The notes under the pieces: generated by a model
Database searches by the model: none
What the model saw: the letters and a program-made list of their open reading frames with translations, nothing else
What the model was told of the DNA's origin: nothing
Part shown: one piece after another, positions 45,693 through 54,381 of the stretch
Layout of the letters: each line of letters begins with the position of its first letter
Numbering within the stretch: position 1 is the first letter of the stretch
NCBI RefSeq assembly: GCF_013111185.1
Contig: NZ_WVRE01000003.1
Location: 372,001 to 436,000 of the forward strand
DNA length: 64,000 bases
Direction: 5' to 3'
Source of the DNA: Ruegeria sp. HKCCD7303
GTDB lineage: Bacteria; Pseudomonadota; Alphaproteobacteria; Rhodobacterales; Rhodobacteraceae
Translations under genes and position numbers: made by a program

Positions 45693-46211
45693 TCATTTCA
45701 GGCGCAGGAGACGGTCCAGCGAAAGCGGTCCTGCGCCGTTGATCACAATGACCAGCATCAGGAAGGTCCACAATGTGCGCTGATCCATGATAGAGGGAGC
45801 CGCGTCGAACAGGCTGCCCAGTTTCACGCCGTGGCCGGTGACGTCAACCAGGGTTTGCACCCATATGAATCCAATCATTCCCAACGCGGCAAGGCGTGTG
45901 AAAAGCCCAACCAGCAGCAGGGCAGGCAGAACAAATTCAGCGACTGTTCCGAAGAAAATGACGATACGCTGGAAGAATGTCATCTGCGAAACATCCCACA
46001 GCACCGCTTCCGCAGCCTTGGGGAAAATCTGGCCGAAGGCTCCGCTGGATGGCGAAAAGATCGAACCGTCGATCTTCAGCATGGCTGAGTTCCAGTAGTA
46101 AACCAACAGAACTGCAATGAAGACCAGCCGGGCAAGTGTCGGAGTCAGCCAGTTGGACGCATTGTCCACCTTCTCAAGAGCAGAGTTGTGAAGTGAGATC
46201 AGGGCAGTCAT
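45693..46211 (-). CDS. DoxX-family membrane protein of the bufferin operon
   Basis: A 172-residue DoxX-family protein with four predicted helices. The first is near residue 28 (LARLVFIAVLLVYYWNSA); GTVAEFVLPALLLVGLFTRL forms the middle helix, and LWTFLMLVIVINGAGPLSLD is at the end. DoxX proteins often accompany DUF692/DUF2063 genes in copper-peptide operons, where they are thought to act in membrane redox or transport steps; the exact role is not known. Its ATG overlaps the bufC stop (ATGA), so it is coupled as the last gene of the operon. Confidence 0.87.
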   Translation of the reverse strand: MTALISLHNSALEKVDNASNWLTPTLARLVFIAVLLVYYWNSAMLKIDGSIFSPSSGAFGQIFPKAAEAVLWDVSQMTFFQRIVIFFGTVAEFVLPALLLVGLFTRLAALGMIGFIWVQTLVDVTGHGVKLGSLFDAAPSIMDQRTLWTFLMLVIVINGAGPLSLDRLLRLK

Positions 46212-46969
46212 GTCTTCGGCCTTTCGATAGTCACGGAAGTTACAGCACCGCCCTGCAAAAGCAGTGCCAGAGTGGTTCCCAGGTCAAACTCGGGTGCCTC
46301 GGCAGCGGCTTTTTCGAACGCTGCACCGATTGTGTCCCCGTTTTGCATATGGCCAATCCAGTCGGCCCCGCCTGACGGCAGCAAATGAGGATCAGGATCG
46401 TATTTAGGGCGCGTGATCAGTACGTCCTCGGCGCGCGCCTGAGGTTTTGGCGCGTCGGCTTCGGAGTTGAAACGCCAGATCGAATGAATCGGCCAGTCCG
46501 ATCGGATCACGTGCATGGCTGGGGCAAATTGCAATCGCGCCTGCATCACCTGTTCAGGATCAACTGCCAATGCATCTGCGGGTGCAGGTTGACTGTCTGC
46601 CGCGTGGTAGGACCGGCGCAAGGCCAATTCCAACCGGGCAATGTCGGGCAAGTATCCAAGATGGGCAAGCTGCTGCATTCCGGCCAGAAAACCAGGAAAT
46701 GCCTCGCCATAGAACATCATGAGCGGAGATGACGGGGGATGTTGGCGCAGGAATATCCCGGCCAATCCGTCCATGTTCTGCGGGCCCAACAGCTTGGTGA
46801 TAACGGGGAAGGCCTGATGCATTGCTTCGGTCAGGGAAACCGCGACGTTGTTGCGGTACACACTAAACCTGCGGCCCGCCGGTTGCGCCTCAGCGTCTAG
46901 CAACCCATCTGGAACCGGCGTGGACGCATCCATCATGGCGGCGCGAAACTCGGACTGGGACACGCTCAT
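46208..46969 (-). CDS. bufC: DUF2063 partner protein of the RiPP-modifying enzyme (BufC-like)
   Basis: A 253-residue protein with an N-terminal DUF2063 domain (MSVSQSEFRAAMMDASTPVP, then FSVYRNNVAVSLTEAMHQAF and LPDIARLELALRRSYH) and a C-terminal winged-helix-like domain. In bufferin and related systems this protein binds the precursor leader and works with the multinuclear iron oxidase encoded next to it. The start at 46969 overlaps the bufB stop (ATGA); 27 codons further upstream are open but antisense-like and are rejected. Coupled downstream to the DoxX gene. Confidence 0.88.
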   Translation of the reverse strand: MSVSQSEFRAAMMDASTPVPDGLLDAEAQPAGRRFSVYRNNVAVSLTEAMHQAFPVITKLLGPQNMDGLAGIFLRQHPPSSPLMMFYGEAFPGFLAGMQQLAHLGYLPDIARLELALRRSYHAADSQPAPADALAVDPEQVMQARLQFAPAMHVIRSDWPIHSIWRFNSEADAPKPQARAEDVLITRPKYDPDPHLLPSGGADWIGHMQNGDTIGAAFEKAAAEAPEFDLGTTLALLLQGGAVTSVTIERPKT

Positions 46970-47823
46970 GCCGGTACCTTGTCCAGTGCGGCCTGAGCGC
47001 GAACCGCTTCCTCGCGCAAAACCGGCCAGTCGGGAACATCGGTGTCCCATTCGACCAGCAGCGGCTTGGGACCGGATTGTTCAAGGACGTAGTCTAGCAA
47101 GGCCCAAACCGGATCAACGACCTCGCGCCCATGACTGTCAATCAAAAGCGGATGGCCGTGGTCGTCTTCATCTTCGTCATGGCCGCCCAGATGGATTTCG
47201 CCCACTTTCTCAAGCGGATAGGCGTCGATGTAACCTTGCGGCGAGAAGTCCAGATTAGTGGCAGAGACAAAGACGTTGTTCACGTCCAGCAACAGGCCGC
47301 AACCAGTGCGTTGGGCAATCTCGCGCAGGAAATCGGGCTCGGACCAAGTGCTTTCTTCAAAAGCCAGATAGCTGGATGGGTTTTCAAGCAGCATCTGTTG
47401 ACCAACGGTGTCCTGCACCTGATCGATGTGCTCGCAGACCCGTGTCAGCGTCTCGTCCGTGTAGGGAAGCGGCAAGAGGTCGTTGTAAAAGTGGCTGTCA
47501 TGGGTGGACCAGGCCAGATGTTCGGAAAAACTGGCGGGCTTCAGCCAGCCGACCAGATGTTTCAGGCGGGCCAGATGTTCGGGATCCAATGGGCCATCGC
47601 CACCGATGGACAGGCCAACGCCATGGACCGAGATCGGAAAGTGTTCTGAAAGGTGGCGCAGTTGCGCCAAGGGGCGTCCGCCATCGCCCATGTAGTTTTC
47701 GGCATGGATTTCCAGCCATGAAACGGGCTGTGCATGGTCAAGTATCTGAGCGAAGTGTTGCGGCTTGTACCCCACGCCCGGTGCAGCGGGCAGGCGGTTC
47801 GAGCGGAGCGCATCATCCAACAT
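46966..47823 (-). CDS. bufB: DUF692 multinuclear non-heme iron oxidative enzyme (BufB-like)
   Basis: A 285-residue MNIO with the TIM-barrel markers of DUF692: GVGYKPQHFAQIL, WLEIHAENYMGDGG, PISVHGVGLSIGG, SFSEHLAWS, MLLENPSSYL, LLDVNNVFVS and EIHLGGHDE. The repeated His, Glu and Asp residues in these motifs are the expected iron ligands. By analogy with bufferin enzymes it should oxidise cysteine residues of the BufA precursor encoded just upstream, giving thiooxazole-type copper ligands. It is 72 bases after bufA and overlaps bufC by 4. Confidence 0.92.
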   Translation of the reverse strand: MLDDALRSNRLPAAPGVGYKPQHFAQILDHAQPVSWLEIHAENYMGDGGRPLAQLRHLSEHFPISVHGVGLSIGGDGPLDPEHLARLKHLVGWLKPASFSEHLAWSTHDSHFYNDLLPLPYTDETLTRVCEHIDQVQDTVGQQMLLENPSSYLAFEESTWSEPDFLREIAQRTGCGLLLDVNNVFVSATNLDFSPQGYIDAYPLEKVGEIHLGGHDEDEDDHGHPLLIDSHGREVVDPVWALLDYVLEQSGPKPLLVEWDTDVPDWPVLREEAVRAQAALDKVPA

Positions 47824-47895
47824 GGGTCAGTTCCTTGATCACGAAAGGGAAGGGGCGGGCGAACTGGCCCGCCCCCTTGATCCGTTTGGTCGACC

Positions 47896-48198
47896 TTATG
47901 CCGGCAGGTCGCGGTCCTGGGCTTCCAGTGAACCTTTGCGCGGTGTGCCGTCTGCCTGTGCCGGAAGTTCGATATCCGCGCAGGTGCCAGCGTCAACCAG
48001 CGTCCATGCGTTGCCTTGATAGTCAACGGTCGAGGTGCCCGCACATGTAGTGCCGGGGCCTGCTGCGCAGTCGTTCTGACCGGCCAAAGACACGCCATAG
48101 CACTTTTCTTTGGCTTGTGCGGTTGCTGTGGTTGCAGCACCCGATACGGCGGCTGCGACTGCGGTTGCGATAACCAGGGATTTAGCTGTGTTCGACAT
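47896..48198 (-). CDS. bufA: Bufferin-type precursor peptide (DUF2282, BufA1-like)
   Basis: A 100-residue precursor. Residues 1-28 are a signal-like leader with a hydrophobic, alanine-rich core ([20 protein letters not shown]). The mature part has four cysteines, Cys33, Cys44, Cys52 and Cys73, in the contexts EKCYGV, QNDCAAG, TTCAGT and AGTCAD, the known DUF2282/BufA1 pattern. Such peptides are modified by the DUF692 enzyme and chelate copper outside the cytoplasm. It is the first gene of the operon, with AGAGGAT upstream of ATG. The charged tail after Cys73 ([17 protein letters not shown]) is longer than in the few homologues I recall. Confidence 0.9.
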   Translation of the reverse strand: MSNTAKSLVIATAVAAAVSGAATTATAQAKEKCYGVSLAGQNDCAAGPGTTCAGTSTVDYQGNAWTLVDAGTCADIELPAQADGTPRKGSLEAQDRDLPA

Positions 48199-48365
48199 CT
48201 CGGTGATCCTCTTGATGACTGGGTATGTCTGCTTGTGACACTGACAAAACTAGTGGCTTGTCGGCCAGAGTTAAATTCACGAGCCCGTGTCTCACAAGCG
48301 CGTCAGGGGGCGGCATGCCCTCTTGAAGCCTAATGCATTGTTTTTGATGAAGAAAGGGTGAAATG

Positions 48366-48397
48366 TTACAATCCGGCCCTGTTTCAGGGGCCGGATT
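48366..48397 (-). terminator. Putative terminator after thrS
   Basis: AATCCGGCC (48370-48378) pairs with GGCCGGATT (48389-48397). On the minus strand, in thrS direction, the hairpin is followed by TGTAACATTT, a weak T tract. It lies 23 bases beyond the thrS stop. Confidence 0.5.
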
Positions 48398-48419
48398 GCC
48401 AGAGATATACCGCTGAATG

Positions 48420-50378
48420 TTACAGCTGATCCGGGGGGGTAGATGCCTGCGACAGCTCATTTGTTACAACATCAAGCGGTTGAACCTGCGTCTGTTTTTC
48501 ACCCAGACGCCGGACGCTGACAGTGCGTTCTTCAACCTCGCGGTGACCAACGGCCAGAATCACGGGCACTTTACCGACTGAGTGCTCGCGGACCTTGTAG
48601 TTGATCTTTTCGTTGCGAATATCGGCCTCAGCACGGACACCTGCAGCGCGCAAGGTTTCAACAACTTCGGCAACATAGGCGTCGGCCTCGGAAGTGATCG
48701 AGGCGACAACGACCTGACGTGGGGCCAGCCAGAAGGGCAGCTTGCCTGCGTGTTCCTCGATCAGAATGCCGATGAAGCGTTCGAATGAACCCAAAGTTGC
48801 CCGGTGCAGCATCACAGGGCGATGTTTGCCGCCGTCCGCTCCGATATAGGTGGCGTCCAGACGTTCGGGCAGAACAAAGTCCACCTGATGCGTCCCGCAT
48901 TGCCAATCCCGGCCGATTGCGTCGGTCAGAACAAATTCGAGCTTCGGACCGTAAAACGCTCCTTCTCCGGGGTTGAGTTCAGGTTCGATCCCTGCGGCAC
49001 GTGTTGCGCTGAGCAAAGCAGCTTCGGCCTTGTCCCACACCTCATCCGATCCAGAGCGTTTTTCCGGTCGATCCGAGAATTTGACCGAGAAGTTTTCGAA
49101 TCCGAAGTCTTTATAAATCCCGGACAAGAAACGAATGAACTCGGCAGTTTCGGATTCAATCTGATCTTCGGTGCAGAAGATGTGACCATCATCCTGCGTA
49201 AAGCCGCGCACGCGCATGATACCGTGCAGGGCACCCGAGGGCTCATAACGGTTGCATGATCCGAATTCTGCCATCCGCAGAGGCAGGTCACGATAGGATT
49301 TCAAACCCTGATTGAAAATCTGCACGTGACACGGACAGTTCATCGGTTTCAGGGCATTGATAGCCTTTTCACGTGCATGTTCTTCGTCCACTTCGACGAT
49401 GAACATGTTTTCCTGATATTTGTCCCAGTGACCCGAGGCTTCCCACAGTTTGCGGTCAACGACCTGAGGGGTGTTGACCTCGACATAGCCGCCCTTGCGT
49501 TGCTGGCGGCGCATGTAGTCCTGCAATTGCGTGTAGATGGTCCAACCGTTGGGATGCCAGAAAATCTGCCCGGGGGCCTCTTCCTGCATGTGGAACAGGT
49601 CCATTTCACGACCAAGCTTGCGGTGGTCGCGTTTGGCAGCCTCTTCCAACATGTGCAGGTGGGCTTTTAGCTTTTCTTTGCCGGTGAAGGCCACGCCATA
49701 GATGCGCTGCAACATCGCGCGGTCACTGTCGCCACGCCAATAGGCACCAGCGATGGACATCAGCTTGAACGCGTCGCCCGGCACTTGACCGGTGTGCTGC
49801 AGGTGTGGACCTCGGCAGAGATCCTGCCAGTGACCATGCCAGTACATGCGCAGCGGTTCGTCGCCCGGGATGGATTCGATCAATTCGACCTTATAAGGCT
49901 CATTATTGGCCTTATAAAATTCGATCGCGCGGTCACGGTCCCAAACCTCGGTGGTCACGGGGTCGCGCTTGTTGATGATCTCTTTCATCTTTTTCTCGAT
50001 CAGGCCGAGATCTTCGGGCGTGAACGGCTCGGCCCGGTCAAAATCATAGTACCAGCCATTTTCGATGACGGGGCCGATGGTGACTTTGGTGGCTGGCCAG
50101 ATTTCCTGAACGGCGCGCGCCATGATATGGGCCAGATCGTGGCGGATCAGCTCATTGGCCTGATCTTCATCCTTCATGGTGTGGATTGCGATCTGCGCGT
50201 CGGCTTCGATGGGCCATTGCAGGTCCCAGTGGTGGCCGTCAACGGTGGCCGAGATAGCCTTTTTGGCCAGCGAGGTCGAGATATCGGCTGCCACCTGCGC
50301 GGGCGTGATGCCTGCGTCATAAGATCGTGCATTGCCATCGGGGAAGGTGAGTGAGACGGATTTTGAATCCAAGGCCAT
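48420..50378 (-). CDS. thrS: Threonyl-tRNA synthetase
   Basis: A 652-residue class II synthetase. A short TGS domain ([17 protein letters not shown]) is followed by the editing domain ([17 protein letters not shown] with the HxxxH motif), the catalytic core ([51 protein letters not shown]) and the anticodon-binding domain. It charges tRNA-Thr and edits mis-charged Ser-tRNA. The start at 50378 ([17 protein letters not shown]) is chosen because the TGS domain starts there; a 73-codon upstream extension lacks similarity. GAGGAGAG lies just upstream. Confidence 0.97.
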   Translation of the reverse strand: MALDSKSVSLTFPDGNARSYDAGITPAQVAADISTSLAKKAISATVDGHHWDLQWPIEADAQIAIHTMKDEDQANELIRHDLAHIMARAVQEIWPATKVTIGPVIENGWYYDFDRAEPFTPEDLGLIEKKMKEIINKRDPVTTEVWDRDRAIEFYKANNEPYKVELIESIPGDEPLRMYWHGHWQDLCRGPHLQHTGQVPGDAFKLMSIAGAYWRGDSDRAMLQRIYGVAFTGKEKLKAHLHMLEEAAKRDHRKLGREMDLFHMQEEAPGQIFWHPNGWTIYTQLQDYMRRQQRKGGYVEVNTPQVVDRKLWEASGHWDKYQENMFIVEVDEEHAREKAINALKPMNCPCHVQIFNQGLKSYRDLPLRMAEFGSCNRYEPSGALHGIMRVRGFTQDDGHIFCTEDQIESETAEFIRFLSGIYKDFGFENFSVKFSDRPEKRSGSDEVWDKAEAALLSATRAAGIEPELNPGEGAFYGPKLEFVLTDAIGRDWQCGTHQVDFVLPERLDATYIGADGGKHRPVMLHRATLGSFERFIGILIEEHAGKLPFWLAPRQVVVASITSEADAYVAEVVETLRAAGVRAEADIRNEKINYKVREHSVGKVPVILAVGHREVEERTVSVRRLGEKQTQVQPLDVVTNELSQASTPPDQL

Positions 50379-50481
50379 GGTTCGGCTCTCCTCGTCGGTT
50401 TGGCGCCCACTGAACGCCCGGTTGCGGGTTATGTGTGTTGGGTCGATTTGGCAGGTAGGGGGGCTGGTGTCAAGGGCAGGA

Positions 50482-50532
50482 GCGAGGGGCCAGCCCCTCG
50501 CGCACCCCGAGGTATTTAGAGCCAGATGAAGA
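50482..50532. repeat. Candidate interspersed palindromic element
   Basis: A perfect 8-bp hairpin GCGAGGGG-CCAG-CCCCTCGC (50482-50501) is followed by GCACCCCGAGGTATTTAGAG and CCAGATGAAGA. From memory, very similar strings are scattered between genes in many Rhodobacteraceae genomes, so I flag it as a possible repetitive extragenic element. Only one copy is seen in this window. It lies between thrS and a hydrolase gene that diverge. Confidence 0.45.
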
Positions 50533-50595
50533 GGGATCCGGGAATTGCACTTGGGTACGTGGCGTGCATGATGCTGCGAAAGGAAAGAGGATTTC

Positions 50596-51345
50596 ATGGT
50601 AACGACAAGTTTTCTGGAGACGGCGCAGGGCCGTCGGTTGGCCTATCACAAAAGCGAGGGCGCGGGACCGACCATCGTTTTCCTGGGCGGTCTGAAGTCT
50701 GATATGGAGGGCACCAAGGCCGTGCATCTGGAGGCCTGGGCGCAGGCGCGGGGACAGGCGTTTTTGCGGTTTGATTACTCCGGGCACGGTGAAAGCTCGG
50801 GGGTATTTACCGATGGCTGTATCGGCGATTGGCATGAGGACGCCGTTTCGGCGGTGGCGGCGCTGACCGACGGGCCCCTGGTCGTCGTAGGGTCTTCGAT
50901 GGGCGGATGGCAGGCATTGTTGCTGGCCAAGACGCTGCCAGATCGAATTGCGGGCATGGTCACAATCGCCGCCGCGCCGGATTTTACCGAGGACGGGTAT
51001 TGGGCGGCATTCAGCGATGAACAAAAAGCCGCTTTAGACAGCGTTGGTCATGTCGAACTGCCCTCGGACTACATGGAGCCCTACATCATTACCAAACGAA
51101 TGATCGAGGACGGACGGCGGCGATTGGTCCTTAGAGACCCGCTTTATCTGCCCTTTCCGGTGCGTTTCCTACAGGGAACAGCGGACACGGCGGTGTCGAC
51201 GGAAACTGCGGTGCGGTTGCTGGATCACGCGACCGGGCCGGACATGCGCTTGCTGCTGGTCAAGGACGCAGACCACCGCTTTTCGGACGGGCCTTGTCTG
51301 GGGTTGATCGAAAACGCGGTTTTAGATGTGTTGGGAGCTAACTAA
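50596..51345 (+). CDS. Alpha/beta hydrolase (ABHD10-like)
   Basis: A 249-residue serine hydrolase. [19 protein letters not shown] near residue 32 and [17 protein letters not shown] sequence ([13 protein letters not shown]) near residue 58 are typical of the ABHD10/YcfP-type group. The nucleophile elbow is [13 protein letters not shown] near residue 100, the acid is in QGTADTAVS and the histidine in [10 protein letters not shown]. The substrate may be a short thioester or ester. It overlaps the following hydrolase gene by one base (TAATG), so the two are coupled. Confidence 0.85.
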   Translation: MVTTSFLETAQGRRLAYHKSEGAGPTIVFLGGLKSDMEGTKAVHLEAWAQARGQAFLRFDYSGHGESSGVFTDGCIGDWHEDAVSAVAALTDGPLVVVGSSMGGWQALLLAKTLPDRIAGMVTIAAAPDFTEDGYWAAFSDEQKAALDSVGHVELPSDYMEPYIITKRMIEDGRRRLVLRDPLYLPFPVRFLQGTADTAVSTETAVRLLDHATGPDMRLLLVKDADHRFSDGPCLGLIENAVLDVLGAN

Positions 51346-52337
51346 TGCGGCGCTTTGGTTGGGTTCTGGGGCGGATTCTTCTGGCACTGATTGTCGTCGG
51401 GGGTCTGATCTTTTGGTTCGGACCGCGAGAGGATGTCGACCTGAATCCAAGCTTTGAGTCCCGCAAATTTGGCGAAGGGGTGCAGGTCTATTTTGAAAGC
51501 ACCGAGGCGTCGTTTGATGATATCGTTCCGGGCGTCGAAAAACGTGTGATCTGGCAGGACGGTTTCAAAGAACAACGCACACCTTATTCTGTTCTATACA
51601 TCCACGGATTTTCAGCCAGTTCCGAAGAAATCCGGCCCGTTCCAGATCTGGTGGCTGACGCACTTGGAGCAAATCTTGTTTACACGCGATTGCAAGGCCA
51701 CGGCCGCGATGGGCCCGCCATGGCGGAAGGCACGGCAACGGGCTGGATGCAGGACACAGCCGAAGGTCTGGCTGCGGCGCGCGCTGTTGGGGAAAAGGTC
51801 ATCGTCATCTCGACCTCGACCGGCGGCACATTGGCGGCGGCGGTGGCGCTGGACGCCGACCTTAGTCAGAATGTGGTCGGGATGGTTTTTGTATCCCCGA
51901 ATTTCGGGGTTAACACCGCGGCGGCATGGGTGCCGACATTGCCTTGGGCGCGGCATTGGCTGCCGTTGCTTATGGGGCAAGAAAGGGATGTATCAGGGCC
52001 GGATCCAGAAAAGAACAAGTATTGGTCCGCTGTCTATCCCTGGGAAGCCGTCGTACCGATGTCCGTTCTGGTGGATACGGTTTATGCACTGGATTTCTCG
52101 CAGGCATTGGTACCTGCGTTGTTCTGGTTCTCGGACGACGATCAGGTTGTGCGCCCCGACAGGACACATAAGGTCGCCGAGGCCTGGGGTGCTCCTGCAA
52201 CGGTCGAGTTGGTCAAGATGGGGCCGGGGGACGATCCCGCGTCACATGTCATCGCAGGGCGGCTGATGTCACCGGGGCAGACCGATGCCGCCGTCACGGG
52301 TATCCTGGAGTGGTTGAAAGAGCTTGGGGTTCAGTGA
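51345..52337 (+). CDS. Membrane-anchored alpha/beta hydrolase
   Basis: A 330-residue protein with an N-terminal membrane anchor (VLGRILLALIVVGGLIFWFG, about 7-26) and then an alpha/beta-hydrolase domain, probably in the periplasm. VLYIHGFSASSEEIRPVPD holds the oxyanion region, and the nucleophile elbow is ISTSTGGTLAA near residue 155. The acid lies in WFSDDDQVVRPD and the histidine in PASHVIAGRL. Carboxylesterase-like; substrate unknown. Coupled to the upstream hydrolase by a one-base overlap. Confidence 0.82.
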   Translation: MRRFGWVLGRILLALIVVGGLIFWFGPREDVDLNPSFESRKFGEGVQVYFESTEASFDDIVPGVEKRVIWQDGFKEQRTPYSVLYIHGFSASSEEIRPVPDLVADALGANLVYTRLQGHGRDGPAMAEGTATGWMQDTAEGLAAARAVGEKVIVISTSTGGTLAAAVALDADLSQNVVGMVFVSPNFGVNTAAAWVPTLPWARHWLPLLMGQERDVSGPDPEKNKYWSAVYPWEAVVPMSVLVDTVYALDFSQALVPALFWFSDDDQVVRPDRTHKVAEAWGAPATVELVKMGPGDDPASHVIAGRLMSPGQTDAAVTGILEWLKELGVQ

Positions 52338-52363
52338 AGCCAGATCAGAGGTAAGGAGATAGA

Positions 52364-52996
52364 ATGCGAAAACCGGGAAGCATGTGGAGCCTCGAGACAT
52401 TGGGTCGCGTCCGCTTGTCCCGGCACTTCTTCATGCGTGACTTTCTGTATTCCGAGATTGGCAATTTTCACCAGCAACAGAACATCCCTGACAACCCGGA
52501 TCTGGCGATTGAAACAGGGTGTGCGTTTTGCGAAACCCTGCTGGACCCGTTAGAGGAAACCTTTGGCCGCATTGCCGTGCGGTCAGGGTACAGGTCGCCG
52601 TCGCTAAACCAGTTCGGCAATGAAAACCGGCTAAATTGCGCCCGCAATGACAATCCGTTGGAATGCCATATCTGGGATCGCGGCGAAGGCGATGCGCGGA
52701 TCGCCGGAGCGTCAATCGTCATCCCCTGGTTTGCGGATCAATACGGACAGGGGCGAGACTGGCGGGATTTAGCGTGGTGGATGCATGATCACCTGAACTA
52801 TTCCGAGATTTGGTTCTTTCCGAAACTTTGCGCGTTCAATCTTGTGTGGCGGCCCAAACCAATGCGCAGGATTGACAGCTACATTGCCCCGCGCGGATGC
52901 TTGCTAAAGCCGGGTGCCGAACCCGGTGAAGACAAATTCGAGCGCCAGAGGCGTTACGTGGATTTTCCCGCATTTCGGGCCATCGCCTATCCGTAA
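52364..52996 (+). CDS. Conserved hypothetical protein with an M15-peptidase-like core
   Basis: A 210-residue protein. LGRVRLSRHFFMRDFLYSE and then FGRIAVRSGYRSPSLNQFG (about residues 66-84) and ECHIWDRG near residue 101 resemble the zinc-site region of M15 D-Ala-D-Ala carboxypeptidase-like folds (GYRS followed by H and D). The spacing is unusual and a complete His-Asp-His set is not obvious, so it may be a non-catalytic relative. No signal peptide is evident. It follows two hydrolase genes by 26 bases. Confidence 0.6.
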   Translation: MRKPGSMWSLETLGRVRLSRHFFMRDFLYSEIGNFHQQQNIPDNPDLAIETGCAFCETLLDPLEETFGRIAVRSGYRSPSLNQFGNENRLNCARNDNPLECHIWDRGEGDARIAGASIVIPWFADQYGQGRDWRDLAWWMHDHLNYSEIWFFPKLCAFNLVWRPKPMRRIDSYIAPRGCLLKPGAEPGEDKFERQRRYVDFPAFRAIAYP

Positions 52997-53081
52997 AGTT
53001 TCCCTTGCCCGGCCGTGGCAAACCTTCCATCCTGAAGAAAAAGCAAAGAGTTCGGAAAACCGAGCAAATGGAGGCCCCTGC

Positions 53082-53798
53082 GTGATCGAGCCGCTGGTGT
53101 TCTTGCCTGGATTGATGTGTGATGCCCGACTGTTTCGCCCGCAGATCGAGCTGTTGTCCCGTACGAGGGCGGTGACCGTTGCGCCCATTTCTGGTGGCGA
53201 GCGCATCGAAGAAATTGCTTCGGGGTTATTGGACCAACTGCCGCATCGCTTCGCGCTGGCCGGACTCAGCATGGGTGGGGTCGTGGCTTTGGAATTGATC
53301 CGGAGAGCGCCGGAGCGAATTTCACGCCTGTGTCTGATGGCGACTGACGCTCAGGCCGATACACCGCAAATAGCCGCCAGTAGAGAAGATCTGATCATCG
53401 CGGCCCAAGGCGGGCGTTTGGAAGACGTGATGCGCAAACTTGTGGGGTCGGACGCTCTGGCACCGGGGCCGAAGCGTATTCCCATTCTCAATGATCTTTT
53501 GACGATGGCCGAGGGGCTGGGCTCTGAGGTATTTGTGCGTCAGATGCGGGCATTGCAGCGCCGCTCGGATCAGCAGGCCGCTTTGCGGAAAATCAAGGTT
53601 CCTACCTTGGTTCTGTGCGGCACGCATGACACTCTGACACCGGTTCGACGGCATTCCTTTATGGCCGATCTGATACCAGAGGCTGAGATACTTGTTCTTG
53701 AAAACGCGGGACACCTTTTGACCCTGGAAGCGCCAGATCAGGTCAACGAAGCCTTGCACACCTGGCTGAGTGCACCACAGCGTTTCGATTACGGATAA
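53082..53798 (+). CDS. Alpha/beta hydrolase
   Basis: A 238-residue serine hydrolase that starts at GTG with GGAGG 7 bases upstream (product MIEPLVFLPGLMCDARLFRP). The open frame extends 56 codons further but that part overlaps the previous gene and has no similarity. The nucleophile elbow is ALAGLSMGGVVALEL near residue 65, the acid lies in LCGTHDTLTPV and the histidine in ENAGHLLTLEAPD. Related to MenH/BioH-like small hydrolases; substrate unknown. It overlaps the convergent DUF6151-like gene by 10 bases. Confidence 0.85.
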   Translation: MIEPLVFLPGLMCDARLFRPQIELLSRTRAVTVAPISGGERIEEIASGLLDQLPHRFALAGLSMGGVVALELIRRAPERISRLCLMATDAQADTPQIAASREDLIIAAQGGRLEDVMRKLVGSDALAPGPKRIPILNDLLTMAEGLGSEVFVRQMRALQRRSDQQAALRKIKVPTLVLCGTHDTLTPVRRHSFMADLIPEAEILVLENAGHLLTLEAPDQVNEALHTWLSAPQRFDYG

Positions 53799-54376
53799 AG
53801 TGCGGCACGTTCGTCTTTGGATATCACGACGGGCGCCGCGACGGGTTCGCCGGTTTTCCTGTCGAAAAACGGTGTATTCTTCCAACGGCCAGACAGACGC
53901 GAAATCGCAACACGGCGTATCAGTCCGAAAGCGGCGAACCTAATCTTTTCGTGCTTTTGTTTGCCATTGGGCCGAGGCACAAATCCACGGGTTGTGACAG
54001 GACCCAAATCAGAAATGTCATCGGTGATCCTGCGCACCAGAAAACCGGCAAAGGGAAGTGATGCCCCTGGTGGCGTTGTCGCCAGCGGTGTGTTGCAGCA
54101 GTTGGCATACCATCGCAGCATGCCATTGGGGCTGAGCTTCATGACCGCCAGGAATTGGCCGCCAGCGGAAATCTCAATTTCATCAGGCGCCATCTGCAGA
54201 ATATCGACGGCTCCGGGCGCGGGGTCCGGTTGTTTGAAGTACAATTGCGCGGCCCGGCAATCGTGGCAGAAACACTCGACATGCGTCCCTTGCCGGACAC
54301 CCCTTGCCGATATGCGCCCCTGCAGACTGCCGCACCGACAGGAAAAGGCGAGACCGCTATGCGCAGGCTCGCTCAT
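53789..54376 (-). CDS. DUF6151-like zinc-binding protein (GFA/CENP-V-like fold)
   Basis: A 195-residue protein with cysteine pairs FSCRCGSLQG near residue 13 and ECFCHDCRAAQ near residue 35, and a third site WYANCCNTPLA near residue 90. This is the zinc-ligand layout of glutathione-dependent formaldehyde-activating (GFA/Mss4-like) folds. The DUF6151 label is recalled, not checked. Catalytic activity is uncertain. Its 3' end overlaps the neighbouring hydrolase gene by 10 bases. It lies 5 bases downstream of phaZ and is likely on the same transcript. Confidence 0.7.
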   Translation of the reverse strand: MSEPAHSGLAFSCRCGSLQGRISARGVRQGTHVECFCHDCRAAQLYFKQPDPAPGAVDILQMAPDEIEISAGGQFLAVMKLSPNGMLRWYANCCNTPLATTPPGASLPFAGFLVRRITDDISDLGPVTTRGFVPRPNGKQKHEKIRFAAFGLIRRVAISRLSGRWKNTPFFDRKTGEPVAAPVVISKDERAALYP

Positions 54377-54381
54377 GTCGC

